64,000 bases of DNA from JAOTVV01 sp041602035 (lineage in GTDB: Bacteria; Gemmatimonadota; Gemmatimonadetes; Gemmatimonadales; GWC2-71-9): assembly GCA_041602035.1 (NCBI GenBank), contig JBFIHA010000002.1, positions 124,001-188,000 of the forward strand, given 5' to 3'. A program made the translations under genes and the position numbers. Shown piece by piece: positions 25,099 through 33,433 of this stretch (positions are counted from its first letter, which is position 1; each line of letters opens with the position of its first letter). The notes below the pieces were generated by a model. The model did not search any database. It was not told the DNA's origin and saw only the letters and a program-made list of their open reading frames with translations.

Positions 25099-26135
25099 CG
25101 AATGTCGAACGGGAGGCCAACGACCTGCGCGGACGCACCCGCCGCGTCGACTAGCGCGTTGAGCTCCACCTCTCGGCGCAGCATCGCGAGGCCCACGTAG
25201 CCGCCGTACCGATGTACCCACGCGATGCTGGTCACTCGTCCCACGTCCTTGCCCTCGCGCGCCACGGCGGGGTCGTCGGGGTCGGGGGGATCGTCCCACA
25301 ACAGGCCGCCGAGCCAGCGGTTAGCATGACCGCGGAAGTGGACGCGGGCGACGGTTTCCTGCCCGGTATAGCAGCCCTTGGTGTACGACACGCCGTCGAT
25401 CTCGTCGAACCGCACTTCCTGGGGTAGCGTCTTGGGCCCGATCTCGGTGCCCACCTGGGGCCATCCGGCGAGGATGCGCGCGAGTTCCAGCACGTGCCGA
25501 TCGCCCAGCAGGATGCCTGTTTGCCCTAGCGCATCGAGCAGGTCGTCGGATCGACTCGCCACGCACGAGATCTGAAACGCGAACGGCACGTCGTCGGCCG
25601 GTCGCGAGACGAGGCACTCCCCGCCGCCAATGGATGCGTCCGCCGTCCTCCCCGGCTCGGGAACGGCGAGCCCGGCAGCACGCGCTCGGGCGACCGCGTC
25701 GGGCCCCACCGCACGAAGCACGGTTATCTCATCGCTGCGGTCGAGAACGTGCGCCAGGCGGGGCGGGAAGTAGCGATGGAAGGCCTGGAGCACGAGTTCC
25801 CGCGTGGCATCCGGCCCGAAGGCGAGGACCTCGCCCACGCCGCGCGCGACCCACAGATCGCTCACGATCATGCCCTTGGGTGTCAGGATCGCGCCGTAGA
25901 CGAAGCCGCGCTCGCCGTGCGCCTCGACGTCACTGGTGAGCACGCCCTGGATGCACGTGACGGCGCCGGCGCCGGCCAGGCTCACCGCGCTGCTCCTGTA
26001 GCGGGCAACGGCGGCGCCGTCCAGCACCTCACCCTCGTGCGCCGGCGGCAGGGCGTCCTCGTCCAGCAGGAACACGGTCTGCGCGGGCGGTTCGTCCCGC
26101 GGGATGTCAGCGCGCGTATCGTCCGGCACGTTCAT
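25095..26135 (-). CDS. ygfZ: YgfZ/GcvT-like folate-binding Fe-S assembly protein
   Basis: From the ATG at 26135 the protein has 346 residues. It has the GcvT-like fold and the YgfZ signature KGCYTGQE (conserved Cys). Other matches are LTPKGMIVSDLWV and FQISCVASRSDDLLDAL. YgfZ helps assemble or repair Fe-S clusters with tetrahydrofolate. Lying directly after glcF, an Fe-S protein, it may serve the maturation of this oxidase. It overlaps the glcF stop by about 29 nt. Confidence 0.85.
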   Translation of the reverse strand: MNVPDDTRADIPRDEPPAQTVFLLDEDALPPAHEGEVLDGAAVARYRSSAVSLAGAGAVTCIQGVLTSDVEAHGERGFVYGAILTPKGMIVSDLWVARGVGEVLAFGPDATRELVLQAFHRYFPPRLAHVLDRSDEITVLRAVGPDAVARARAAGLAVPEPGRTADASIGGGECLVSRPADDVPFAFQISCVASRSDDLLDALGQTGILLGDRHVLELARILAGWPQVGTEIGPKTLPQEVRFDEIDGVSYTKGCYTGQETVARVHFRGHANRWLGGLLWDDPPDPDDPAVAREGKDVGRVTSIAWVHRYGGYVGLAMLRREVELNALVDAAGASAQVVGLPFDIR

Positions 26136-27345
26136 ACGACCAATCGAGAAGCTCAACCGGGTGGACGACGGGGATCGTGAGACCGGCCGCGAGCAGTCCC
26201 GCGCCGATCTGCATGATACACCCAGGGTTGCCGCTTGCCACCACGTCGGGTGACGCGTCCCGAATGGCGGCGACCTTGCGATCCAGCACCGCGAGCGAGA
26301 GCGCGGGCTGCGCGAGCGTGTAGCTTCCGGCACTGCCGCAGCACAGCTCCGCCTCGTGATGGCGGACGCGCTCCAGGCCCTCGATCGCGTCCAGCACGGC
26401 CTCGGCCTCGGCGGTGACGCGCTGCGCGTGCGCCAGGTGGCACGGCGGATCGTACGCGACCCTCAGGTCGATCGGCGCGCCCGGCGCGGGGCCGCGCGCA
26501 CTCAGCAACTCACTCACGTCGTTCACGCGCTCGGAGAGCGCCTCCGCCTGCGGTTGGAGCGGATCGCCTTCGAGCAACTGGCCGTATTCCTTGAGTGCCG
26601 CACCGCAGCCCGCCGCGTTGACGGCGACGAGGGTATCGGCGGGACACGACGCAAACGCCTCGACGTTGCGGCGCGCGAGCTCCCGGGCCGATTCCCCCTG
26701 GCCCGCGTGCACGTGGAGCGCGCCGCAGCATCCCTGACCCGTGATCCGGATCGGCGCGTAGCCGTTGACCGCGAGCACCCGCTCGGTGGCGTCGTGCACG
26801 TGCGAGAACAGATCGTCCATGATGCAGCCGCGGAACAGCGCGACGGGTGTGCCGGTGGCCACACGCCTAGTGTCGCATCGTGAGGCGTTCCGGCGCCAGG
26901 GTCGTGTCGCGGCCAGCATGCCGAACGCGAAGCCGGGGCGGGAACGACCGGCGAACCGCGTCGCGAGGGGACGCATCAGTCGCCCCAGTGCCATGATCGG
27001 TCGCCGCCACAGCGGCTCGGCCATCACCGCGTGCGTGAGGCGTACGATGGGATGGAGCGGACGCGCGTCGTGGAGCACGCGACGGGCGTCCTCGATGGCC
27101 GGACCGTACTCCACGCCGGAGGGGCATGCGGGCTCGCAGGCGCGGCACCCGAGGCAGCGATCGAGGTGGTGGGCCAACGTGCGATCGTTCGCCGCGAGGC
27201 GGCGCGTCGCCATGGCCCGCATCAACACGATACGTCCCCGCGGGCTGTCGGCCTCGTCGTCGGTCACGAGATACGTGGGGCAGCTCTGGAGGCAGAATCC
27301 GCAGTGGACGCAGGGGTCGAGCCCGGCAAGCGCGCTCGCCCTCAC
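26107..27345 (-). CDS. glcF: Glycolate oxidase iron-sulfur subunit GlcF
   Basis: The GTG at 27345 overlaps the glcE stop, giving 412 residues. Two [4Fe-4S] ferredoxin motifs lie near the start: DPCVHCGFCLQSCPTYLV and DRCLGCRACEPACPSG. Two CCG domains follow (GQGCCGALHVHAG and ELCCGSAGSYT), as in GlcF and other quinone-linked heterodisulfide-type oxidoreductases. With GlcD and GlcE it forms glycolate oxidase, sending electrons to the quinone pool. Confidence 0.92.
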   Translation of the reverse strand: MRASALAGLDPCVHCGFCLQSCPTYLVTDDEADSPRGRIVLMRAMATRRLAANDRTLAHHLDRCLGCRACEPACPSGVEYGPAIEDARRVLHDARPLHPIVRLTHAVMAEPLWRRPIMALGRLMRPLATRFAGRSRPGFAFGMLAATRPWRRNASRCDTRRVATGTPVALFRGCIMDDLFSHVHDATERVLAVNGYAPIRITGQGCCGALHVHAGQGESARELARRNVEAFASCPADTLVAVNAAGCGAALKEYGQLLEGDPLQPQAEALSERVNDVSELLSARGPAPGAPIDLRVAYDPPCHLAHAQRVTAEAEAVLDAIEGLERVRHHEAELCCGSAGSYTLAQPALSLAVLDRKVAAIRDASPDVVASGNPGCIMQIGAGLLAAGLTIPVVHPVELLDWSYERAGRYAR

Positions 27346-28544
27346 GCGCCGTCGCCCAGTGGCACGACCAGGGTGCCGGCCGGATCGAAGGTCGCGCGGA
27401 GCGATCCCACCAGGCGGCCCACGCCTTCCCGATACGCCCCGAAGTGACCGAAGCGGGATCGCAGGCTCCAGGGTGCGCGCTCCAGCGTGAGCGGGAACTC
27501 CATCAACGCGGCGGCATGTCTCAGCACTCGGAGATCGTCGAGCCGCGCCGTCCCGCTCCAGCGCACGACCCCGGTTCCCACGGACGCCGCGATCCACTCG
27601 TCGGCAGTGTGGTGGATCAGGAGATCGAGCACCCGGTCCAGCGCGCCCGGAAGGCCGCCCAGTCTGAGTGTGGTCGGATGCCGAGTGGCGAGCGTCATCG
27701 CGGTGGACCAGAACGAGGCCGCTTCGTGGGGCTCCAGCTCGACCGTGCCCGATCCGAGCAGTCCACGCACGATGTCGCGTGTGGCGGCGACCTCGGCGTC
27801 TCGGCCTACCAGACGCGCCGCCAGCGTCCAGGTATCGGATCCGGTCGCGGCGGGGGAGAGCGCTTCGAGGGCCGCGGGCGTGATTCCCTGGTCGAGGACG
27901 TCGAGGGCGCTCGTCAGCAGGCCGTCGCGCGGCCCGTGAGCCACCAGGGTGACGTCGGCACGCGGCACCGTGCGCAGCCGCATGGTGATGCTGGTGAGCA
28001 CGCCGAAGGCGCCGAAGCTCCCCAGCCCGAGTTTGGCCAGATCGAACCCGGCGACGTTCTTGACCACGCGGCCACCGGGTTTGAGGATGCGGCCGTCACC
28101 GGTGACCAGGGTGAGCCCCAGTACGTGATCCCGCAGGTTGCCGAACCCCGCGCGAAGCGGTCCGCCCGTCCCCGTCGCAGCGATCGAGCCGACGGACCGA
28201 TCAGGACCCACGTGATCGAGCGCGACCCAGACCTCCTGATCCGCGAGCGCGCGCCGCAGGTCGCTCCACAAGGCACCGGCCTGGACGGTGACGACGAGAT
28301 CGCGCGGACTCAATTCCGTGACCCGGTTGAGCCGTGTGGTCGAGAGCGTGAAGTCCGCCGGGGCATCGGCCGGCATCCACCGACCGGAGCCCGATACGCG
28401 CACGTGCCATCCTTCCTGGGTTGCCGTCCCGAGCACGAGCGCGATGGCTGCTTCGTCGCGCGGCGTGACGACCGGGATGCCATCCGAACCGCCGTCGTCC
28501 ACCGCGTCCGCGCCGATCAGCGTGCGCAGCTTCCGGGCGATCAT
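27342..28544 (-). CDS. glcE: Glycolate oxidase FAD-binding subunit GlcE
   Basis: The ATG at 28544 overlaps the previous stop (ATGA), giving 400 residues. It belongs to the FAD_binding_4 (VAO/PCMH) family: the flavin-binding segment GSIAATGTGGPLRAGFGNLRD is near residue 130, and GRVVKNVAGFDLAKLGLGSFG follows. It lacks some residues of the catalytic GlcD, as expected for the GlcE subunit. A conserved-position unknown gene lies between glcD and glcE. Confidence 0.9.
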   Translation of the reverse strand: MIARKLRTLIGADAVDDGGSDGIPVVTPRDEAAIALVLGTATQEGWHVRVSGSGRWMPADAPADFTLSTTRLNRVTELSPRDLVVTVQAGALWSDLRRALADQEVWVALDHVGPDRSVGSIAATGTGGPLRAGFGNLRDHVLGLTLVTGDGRILKPGGRVVKNVAGFDLAKLGLGSFGAFGVLTSITMRLRTVPRADVTLVAHGPRDGLLTSALDVLDQGITPAALEALSPAATGSDTWTLAARLVGRDAEVAATRDIVRGLLGSGTVELEPHEAASFWSTAMTLATRHPTTLRLGGLPGALDRVLDLLIHHTADEWIAASVGTGVVRWSGTARLDDLRVLRHAAALMEFPLTLERAPWSLRSRFGHFGAYREGVGRLVGSLRATFDPAGTLVVPLGDGA

Positions 28545-28927
28545 GTCTCGGCCAGCCACGGTGCCGCCAGCTCCGCGGTTTCGTCGATGAAGGCCCTTGC
28601 CTCGGCAACGTACTTGATCGCGTCAGTGGCCCGCCACGGGCTCGTGAGGACCTGCTGCACGTCCAGTCCCGAAAGGGTAGCGAACAGACTCGGCAGCTGC
28701 TCCTGGACCCGGCGGTGCATGGCCTCGGGGGTCATCACGTGCCGCCACGGCGGGCTTTCGACCCACACGCGGATCGTCGCGCCGGCGACGACCGCGGGGT
28801 ATGCCTCCTGGAGCGCGCGTCCGCCGTCATCCTGGTCGAGATGACGCTGCGCCTGGTCCACGCGCCGTTGCGCGGTCTCCAGCTGGTCGCGGACCAGCGT
28901 GCGCCATCGCGTGGGGATCGCGGTCAT
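28541..28927 (-). CDS. Unknown 128-residue protein between glcD and glcE
   Basis: I do not recognise this gene. It overlaps the stop of glcD and the start of glcE by 4 nt each, so it is translated as part of the operon. The sequence is mostly helical with a charged N-terminal helix (RDQLETAQRRVDQAQRHL), a central YPAVVAGATIRVWVESPPWR and a C-terminal AIKYVAEARAFIDET. The pattern is loosely like a HEPN four-helix bundle, but the RNase motif is not seen. No signal peptide or membrane helix. An assembly or accessory role in glycolate oxidase is only a guess. Confidence 0.8.
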   Translation of the reverse strand: MTAIPTRWRTLVRDQLETAQRRVDQAQRHLDQDDGGRALQEAYPAVVAGATIRVWVESPPWRHVMTPEAMHRRVQEQLPSLFATLSGLDVQQVLTSPWRATDAIKYVAEARAFIDETAELAAPWLAET

Positions 28928-30354
28928 GACGCGAGCGCCCTGCGTGGACGCGATCGGGGCCCCCCGGGCGTCGGGAGCACCTTGCCGGGGTTGGCAATGC
29001 CCAACGGATCGAACGCTCGCTGCACGTCCCGCATGGCGCCGAGCGTGTGCGGATCGAACACGAGCGGCAGGTAACGGATCTTGTCCGCGCCGACGCCGTG
29101 TTCTCCCGTCACGGTGCCGCCGGCCCGGATGCAGGCGTGCATGATGGCGGCCGCCGCGCGCTCAACGCGTTTGGCCTGCTCTGGGTCGCGCGCGTCGAAC
29201 CCCATGTTGGGATGCAGGTTGCCGTCGCCGGCGTGGAACACGTTGGCGATTGTGATGCCGAAGCGCTCGCCGATGCGCTCGATCTCTTCGAGCACGGCCG
29301 GCAGCACCGACCGGGGCACTACGGTGTCTTGCACCACGAGGTCGGGGCTGATCCTCCCCAGCGCGCCGAACGCCTTCTTGCGGCCGTGCCACAGCCTGGC
29401 GCGCGTGGCGGCATCGGCCGCCCGCCGCACGTCCCGCGCTCCGGCGGCCCGCAGGATGGTCTCCACCTCCGCGGCTTCTGCCTCGAGCGGTGCCTCGTGC
29501 AGGCCGTCCAGCTCGACGAGCAGGATCGCGCCAGCATCGGTCGGGTAGCCCGCGGCGTAGATCGAGGCCTCAACGGCGCGGATGCAGTTCTGATCCATCA
29601 TCTCCAGGGCGGCGGGCACGATGCCTGAGGCAATGATCGTGGAGACCGCTTCCCCCGCGGTGGGCAGATGCTCGAAATCGGCGAGCAGGGTCCGCACGAC
29701 CCGCGGCAATGGCGTGAGGCGCACGGTGACGCTGGTGGCGATGCCGAACATGCCCTCGCTCCCCACGAACACCCCGACGAGGTCCGGTCCCCACGGTTCT
29801 CCGTTGGGTGAGCCGATGCGAGCGACACTTCCGTCGGGGAGCACCACCTCGAGCGCGAGGATGTGGTTGGTCGTGACACCGTACTTGAGGCAGTGGGGTC
29901 CGCCGGCGTTTTCGGCCACGTTGCCGCCGATGGTGCAGACCGTCTGACTGGACGGATCCGGCGCGTAGTGCAACCCGTACGGCGCCACGGCCGCCGTGAG
30001 TCGATCGTTCACCACGCCCGCCTCGACCACCGCCCGCCGGTTCCGCGGGTCGATGTCCAGGATACGGCTCAGGCGGGTGAGCACGATTAAGACGGCGTCG
30101 GGCGAGGCGACCGCGCCGCCGGAGAGGCCAGTGCCGGCCCCGCGGGCGACAAACGGGATCTGCTGGCGGTCGAGGTGGGCTACCACCCGCGAGACCTCGT
30201 CGCGTGAGCCCGGAATCACCACGGCTCCCGGAACGCGCTTCTTGGTCGGGAGGCCGTCGGCCGCGTAGGTCTCGAGCGCGGCGGCGGCGGTCCGGACCCA
30301 TGTGGGGCCGACGATCGTCTCCAGGTGGTGCACCACCGCGCGCGGGATCGTCAC
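28924..30354 (-). CDS. glcD: Glycolate/lactate oxidase FAD-linked subunit GlcD
   Basis: The GTG at 30354 overlaps the upstream stop, giving 476 residues. It is a D-2-hydroxyacid dehydrogenase of the VAO/PCMH flavin family. PFVARGAGTGLSGGAV and TIGGNVAENAGGPHCLKYG are the FAD-binding motifs, and the C-terminal NVFHAGDGNLHPNMGF and GTVTGEHGVGADK carry the His residues of the active site. With GlcE and GlcF it oxidises glycolate to glyoxylate, or D-lactate to pyruvate. No glyoxylate pathway gene is next to it. Confidence 0.92.
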   Translation of the reverse strand: MTIPRAVVHHLETIVGPTWVRTAAAALETYAADGLPTKKRVPGAVVIPGSRDEVSRVVAHLDRQQIPFVARGAGTGLSGGAVASPDAVLIVLTRLSRILDIDPRNRRAVVEAGVVNDRLTAAVAPYGLHYAPDPSSQTVCTIGGNVAENAGGPHCLKYGVTTNHILALEVVLPDGSVARIGSPNGEPWGPDLVGVFVGSEGMFGIATSVTVRLTPLPRVVRTLLADFEHLPTAGEAVSTIIASGIVPAALEMMDQNCIRAVEASIYAAGYPTDAGAILLVELDGLHEAPLEAEAAEVETILRAAGARDVRRAADAATRARLWHGRKKAFGALGRISPDLVVQDTVVPRSVLPAVLEEIERIGERFGITIANVFHAGDGNLHPNMGFDARDPEQAKRVERAAAAIMHACIRAGGTVTGEHGVGADKIRYLPLVFDPHTLGAMRDVQRAFDPLGIANPGKVLPTPGGPRSRPRRALAS

Positions 30355-31037
30355 GATCCGTCCTCGTCCGGCATGTACTGCAGGAGCCCGCGGCCGTTCC
30401 GCTTGGCACGCTGGTGCAACACGACACGCTTGGTCACTTGCTCGTTGAGCGAATCGAGGAGACCACGCAGGCGGGTGAGTCGGTCGATGGTGGATCGCGA
30501 GGCCAGCAGTGGCAGCGCGTTGCCGAGGTCCAGATCGAGTGACCCTGCCACGTGGAACGACGTCGCCGTGGGATCGGTCGGTAGCTCAACCGGCCGTGCG
30601 GGCTGGTCGTTCAAGGCGCCCATGGCTTTCACGAACCGTTGGAACGTTTGGCGGACCTGGCGTGCCAATTCGTGGGCCTCCCCATCGTCCTCCCACGGCT
30701 CGTCGCCGAACGGCTGGACCTCCGCAACGAGGTACAGCCGGTCCGTGTCCAGGTAGCGGGACAACACGTAGCGATCCTCGCCGGTCACGAGGATGTTCGA
30801 GCGTCCGTCGGAGAGCGGGCGGACCTCACGGACGATGACCGTCGTGCCGATCGATCCCGGCGGTGGTGTTCCCTCGACCTCGTCTCCGGTCAGCGGGGAA
30901 ATGCCGAAGGCCCGGTCACCCGCCTGGCAGTCGGCGAGCAGTTGACGGTAGCGTGGTTCGAAGATATGGAGCGGCGTGGGCGTACCGGGGAACACCACGA
31001 GTTGCAGCGGGAACACGGGAAGCCGACGGAGCGACAT
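30351..31037 (-). CDS. Lon N-terminal substrate-binding domain protein
   Basis: This 228-residue protein has only the Lon protease N-domain (LRRLPVFPLQLVVFPGTPTPLHIFEPRY is the hallmark start, residues 3-30). The AAA+ and Ser-Lys protease domains are missing. Stand-alone Lon N-domain proteins are common and of uncertain function. It is the first gene of the glycolate-oxidase operon and overlaps glcD by 4 nt. It starts about 70 nt from the rpoD terminator. Confidence 0.85.
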   Translation of the reverse strand: MSLRRLPVFPLQLVVFPGTPTPLHIFEPRYRQLLADCQAGDRAFGISPLTGDEVEGTPPPGSIGTTVIVREVRPLSDGRSNILVTGEDRYVLSRYLDTDRLYLVAEVQPFGDEPWEDDGEAHELARQVRQTFQRFVKAMGALNDQPARPVELPTDPTATSFHVAGSLDLDLGNALPLLASRSTIDRLTRLRGLLDSLNEQVTKRVVLHQRAKRNGRGLLQYMPDEDGS

Positions 31038-31110
31038 TGGTCAAAGATACGAGCACGGGGTAGGGGGTGGGGAGCGAGAGTGCCGGGCGCAGGTGTCGCG
31101 CCGCTCTGAA

Positions 31111-31139
31111 GACAAAACGGCCGGCCCGAGGGCCGACCG
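31111..31139 (-). terminator. Rho-independent terminator of rpoD
   Basis: On the minus strand CGGTCGGCCC-TC-GGGCCGGCCG forms a 10-bp stem with one G-U pair, followed by TTTT. It lies 25 nt after the rpoD stop. It is one of very few clear intrinsic terminators in the window. Confidence 0.8.
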
Positions 31140-31164
31140 TCGGTCGTGCATCGTCAGGAGGGGA

Positions 31165-32058
31165 CTATGCCGCGACCCAGAACCCCTTGAGGGCCTCGCC
31201 GTGCGGGCTCTCGCGGAGCTTCTCGAATGCGCGCTCCCGAATCTGCCGTATCCGTTCGCGGGTCACACCCATCAGCTCCCCGATCTTCTCGAGGGTCATG
31301 CCCTCGGAGCCTTCCTCCAGCCCGTAATACAGGTAGAGGATCTTGCGCTCGCGAGCGGTGAGGTAGCGCTGGAGCACTTCGTCGATGAACTCGCGCATGA
31401 GGCGGCCGTCGGTGATGGCTTCGATCTCGCCGCCTTCGTCGGCGGCGAAGCGCTCGCCAAGTGTGGCCGCGTCGCGGTCGGAGCGATCCACAGGGGCGTC
31501 CAGGGACATCTCCGCTGCCGTCATGCGGCGGGCGCTGCGCACGTTCTCCACCGTGTCGTTCAGGGCCCGGGCGATCTCCTCATCGGTGGGCTCGCGTCCG
31601 AGCTCTTGCGAGAGGTAGGTCTCGGTCCGGGACATCCGGATGAGGTGACTGTTCTGGTTGAGGGGGATGCGCACGCTGCGGGTCTGTTCTGCAAGCGCTT
31701 TCAGGACGGCCTGCCGCACCCACCACACTGCGTACGAGATGAACTTCACCCCCTGCTCCGGATCGAACTTCTTGACCGCCTTGAGCAGGCCCTCATTGCC
31801 GATCGCCACCAACTCGGACAAATCCAGGCCATGGCCCTGGTACTTCTTTACGTACGAGATCACAAACCGCAGGTTCGCGGTCACCAACCGCTCTGCAGCC
31901 TTCTGATCGCCGCGACGGGCGCGGCGGGCAAGGCGCCGTTCTTCTTCGACATTCGGAATGAGGGGCAGCTTCTGGATGTCCTGGAGGTACTGATCGAACG
32001 CGGACGACGCAGGCGAACGGAAGAAGCCTTTCGCCTTGTTACTGCGGAGTTGGGTCAT
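31165..32058 (-). CDS. rpoD: RpoD-type RNA polymerase sigma factor (short form)
   Basis: From the ATG at 32058 the protein has 297 residues. It starts directly with region 1.2 (AFDQYLQDIQKLPLI) and has no region 1.1. Region 2 has NLRFVISYVKKYQGHGLDLSEL and KFISYAVWWVRQAVLKALAEQ, region 3 ETYLSQELGREPTDEEIARAL, and region 4 LEKIGELMGVTRERIRQIRE. The short form fits a group 1/2 sigma factor such as the primary sigma of Bacteroidota and related phyla. Whether it is the primary sigma cannot be decided here. Upstream ATG codons lie before the predicted transcription start and are not used. Confidence 0.92.
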   Translation of the reverse strand: MTQLRSNKAKGFFRSPASSAFDQYLQDIQKLPLIPNVEEERRLARRARRGDQKAAERLVTANLRFVISYVKKYQGHGLDLSELVAIGNEGLLKAVKKFDPEQGVKFISYAVWWVRQAVLKALAEQTRSVRIPLNQNSHLIRMSRTETYLSQELGREPTDEEIARALNDTVENVRSARRMTAAEMSLDAPVDRSDRDAATLGERFAADEGGEIEAITDGRLMREFIDEVLQRYLTARERKILYLYYGLEEGSEGMTLEKIGELMGVTRERIRQIRERAFEKLRESPHGEALKGFWVAA

Positions 32059-32149
32059 ACACGCCCCAAGGTCGTTGAGAGGGTCGGCTCTGGGAGGGCC
32101 AGGTGACCGTAGTGAAACCCGCCAAAATGACCGAAACCAAGGCGGGCCG

Positions 32150-32178
32150 AATATAGGAAGCACCCTTCGAACAGTCAA
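32150..32178 (-). promoter_or_regulatory. rpoD promoter
   Basis: TTGACT (32178-32173) and TATATT (32155-32150) are exactly 17 nt apart in an AT-rich region, 92 nt before the rpoD ATG. This is the best sigma-70-type promoter in the window. A second TTGACA (about 32212-32217) has no matching -10. Confidence 0.78.
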
Positions 32179-32348
32179 GAAAATCGAGTTTTCCACATCA
32201 CAAATCATTTGTTGTCAACCCGTTCGGAGTTTTGTCCACTTTCGGGCCATTTGGGCACGGTGTAGCGATGGTGTCGTGAAATTGTAAATGGTTGCTAGTA
32301 GGGGACTTGTGGCAGGTAGGCGTGTGGAAAACGTGTGGGAACCTCGTT

Positions 32349-33401
32349 CTACCAGTCCAGGGAGGGGATCAGCTCGCCAATCGCAGTGAGGTCCACCGGA
32401 TGGCCCCCCTCCGGACCCGGTCCGGGAGCCATCGCGCCGATCGCTCGCGGGAATGCAAAGCTGACAGTCCCGTCAATGGCCATACGCATCCGCTCGAGTA
32501 CGTCAATGAACTGCTGGGCCGTGACCGTCGTTGGGGGTGTCTCCGGCAATCCGAACGCGATGAGAGCGTCGGCGAGTTGGGCTGGCACACCCCGATCGGT
32601 CACCCCCAGCGCGACCCCGAACTTCGCTTCCGCCACCATACCAATGGCCAGCGCCTCGCCGGGCAGCACCTCGTACCCCAGCGCCACCTGCAGCCCTGCC
32701 GCGACTCTCTGCCCGAAGCGTGGCGCTCCTGCGCCCGTGCCAGACATCTCGCGCCTGATTTCCACGCTTCGGCGCACCACCGACTCCAGTACCGCCGGCT
32801 GTTTCGCCACGATACCCGCGCGCACGTCCAGCAGGCGCTCGAAGTACTCGACGTCCGCCATGGCCGCATGGCGCAGCGGGTAGGCCATGCCCGCGGCAAC
32901 CTGAACCGGGGGTAGCGAGGCTACCGTGGCGACGTCGGCCGCGACCAGCGCCGGCGCATGCACGGCCCCGACGAGCCCCTTGCCGCTCGGCGTGTCGACA
33001 CCCACCCACCCGCTCAAGGCGCAGTCCGTCATGGCGGAGAGAGTGGTTGGGAGCGAGACGTATGGCACACCGTGCAGGAACGTGGCGGCCACGAACCCCA
33101 CAAGGTCACTGCACACGCCACCGCCGAGCCCAACCAAGGCACTCCCCGAATCGAGCGGGCCGCTGAGTAGCTGGTCGGTGAGGGTAATCCAGCTTTCCCG
33201 TGACTTGTTCCACTCACCGGAGGGAAACGTGAGCAACACGCTGGGGGCCGCCGTCTTGGCCGCGACCACCACGCGCTCCGCATAGAATGGCGCGACGTGC
33301 GAATCACTGATCACGGCATAGTGGCTCGCGGGGCAGTGGGTGGCGAGCAACTGATCCAGCGTCCCGAGCAGCCCCGTACCCACGATCACGTCGTATGGCA
33401 C
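32349..33401 (-). CDS. 3-dehydroquinate-synthase-fold protein lacking catalytic residues
   Basis: From the GTG at 33401 (GAGG about 9 nt upstream) the protein has 350 residues and aligns along its length with AroB: GGGVCSDLVGFVAATFLHGVP, SLPTTLSAMTD, GKGLVGAVHAP and GEALAIGMVAEAK. The residues of dehydroquinate synthase are replaced: GGKT reads SGWV, AEVIKYG reads AYPLRHA (zinc Glu to Tyr, Lys to Arg), GHTFGHAIE reads GQRVAAGLQ (zinc His to Gln), HGEA reads PGEA (second zinc His to Pro), and the late DKK reads RMR. It should not bind zinc or catalyse the AroB reaction. It may be a pseudo-enzyme or have a new activity. Confidence 0.85.
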   Translation of the reverse strand: MPYDVIVGTGLLGTLDQLLATHCPASHYAVISDSHVAPFYAERVVVAAKTAAPSVLLTFPSGEWNKSRESWITLTDQLLSGPLDSGSALVGLGGGVCSDLVGFVAATFLHGVPYVSLPTTLSAMTDCALSGWVGVDTPSGKGLVGAVHAPALVAADVATVASLPPVQVAAGMAYPLRHAAMADVEYFERLLDVRAGIVAKQPAVLESVVRRSVEIRREMSGTGAGAPRFGQRVAAGLQVALGYEVLPGEALAIGMVAEAKFGVALGVTDRGVPAQLADALIAFGLPETPPTTVTAQQFIDVLERMRMAIDGTVSFAFPRAIGAMAPGPGPEGGHPVDLTAIGELIPSLDW

Positions 33402-33433
33402 GGTGGGCGCCTCGCTGGCACCAGGCGGCGTGG

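Noticed and set aside
32189..32331. Replication origin at the DnaA-box-like sites
   Set aside because: Too few sites, no dnaA, dnaN or gidA gene nearby, and the region is explained by the rpoD promoter.
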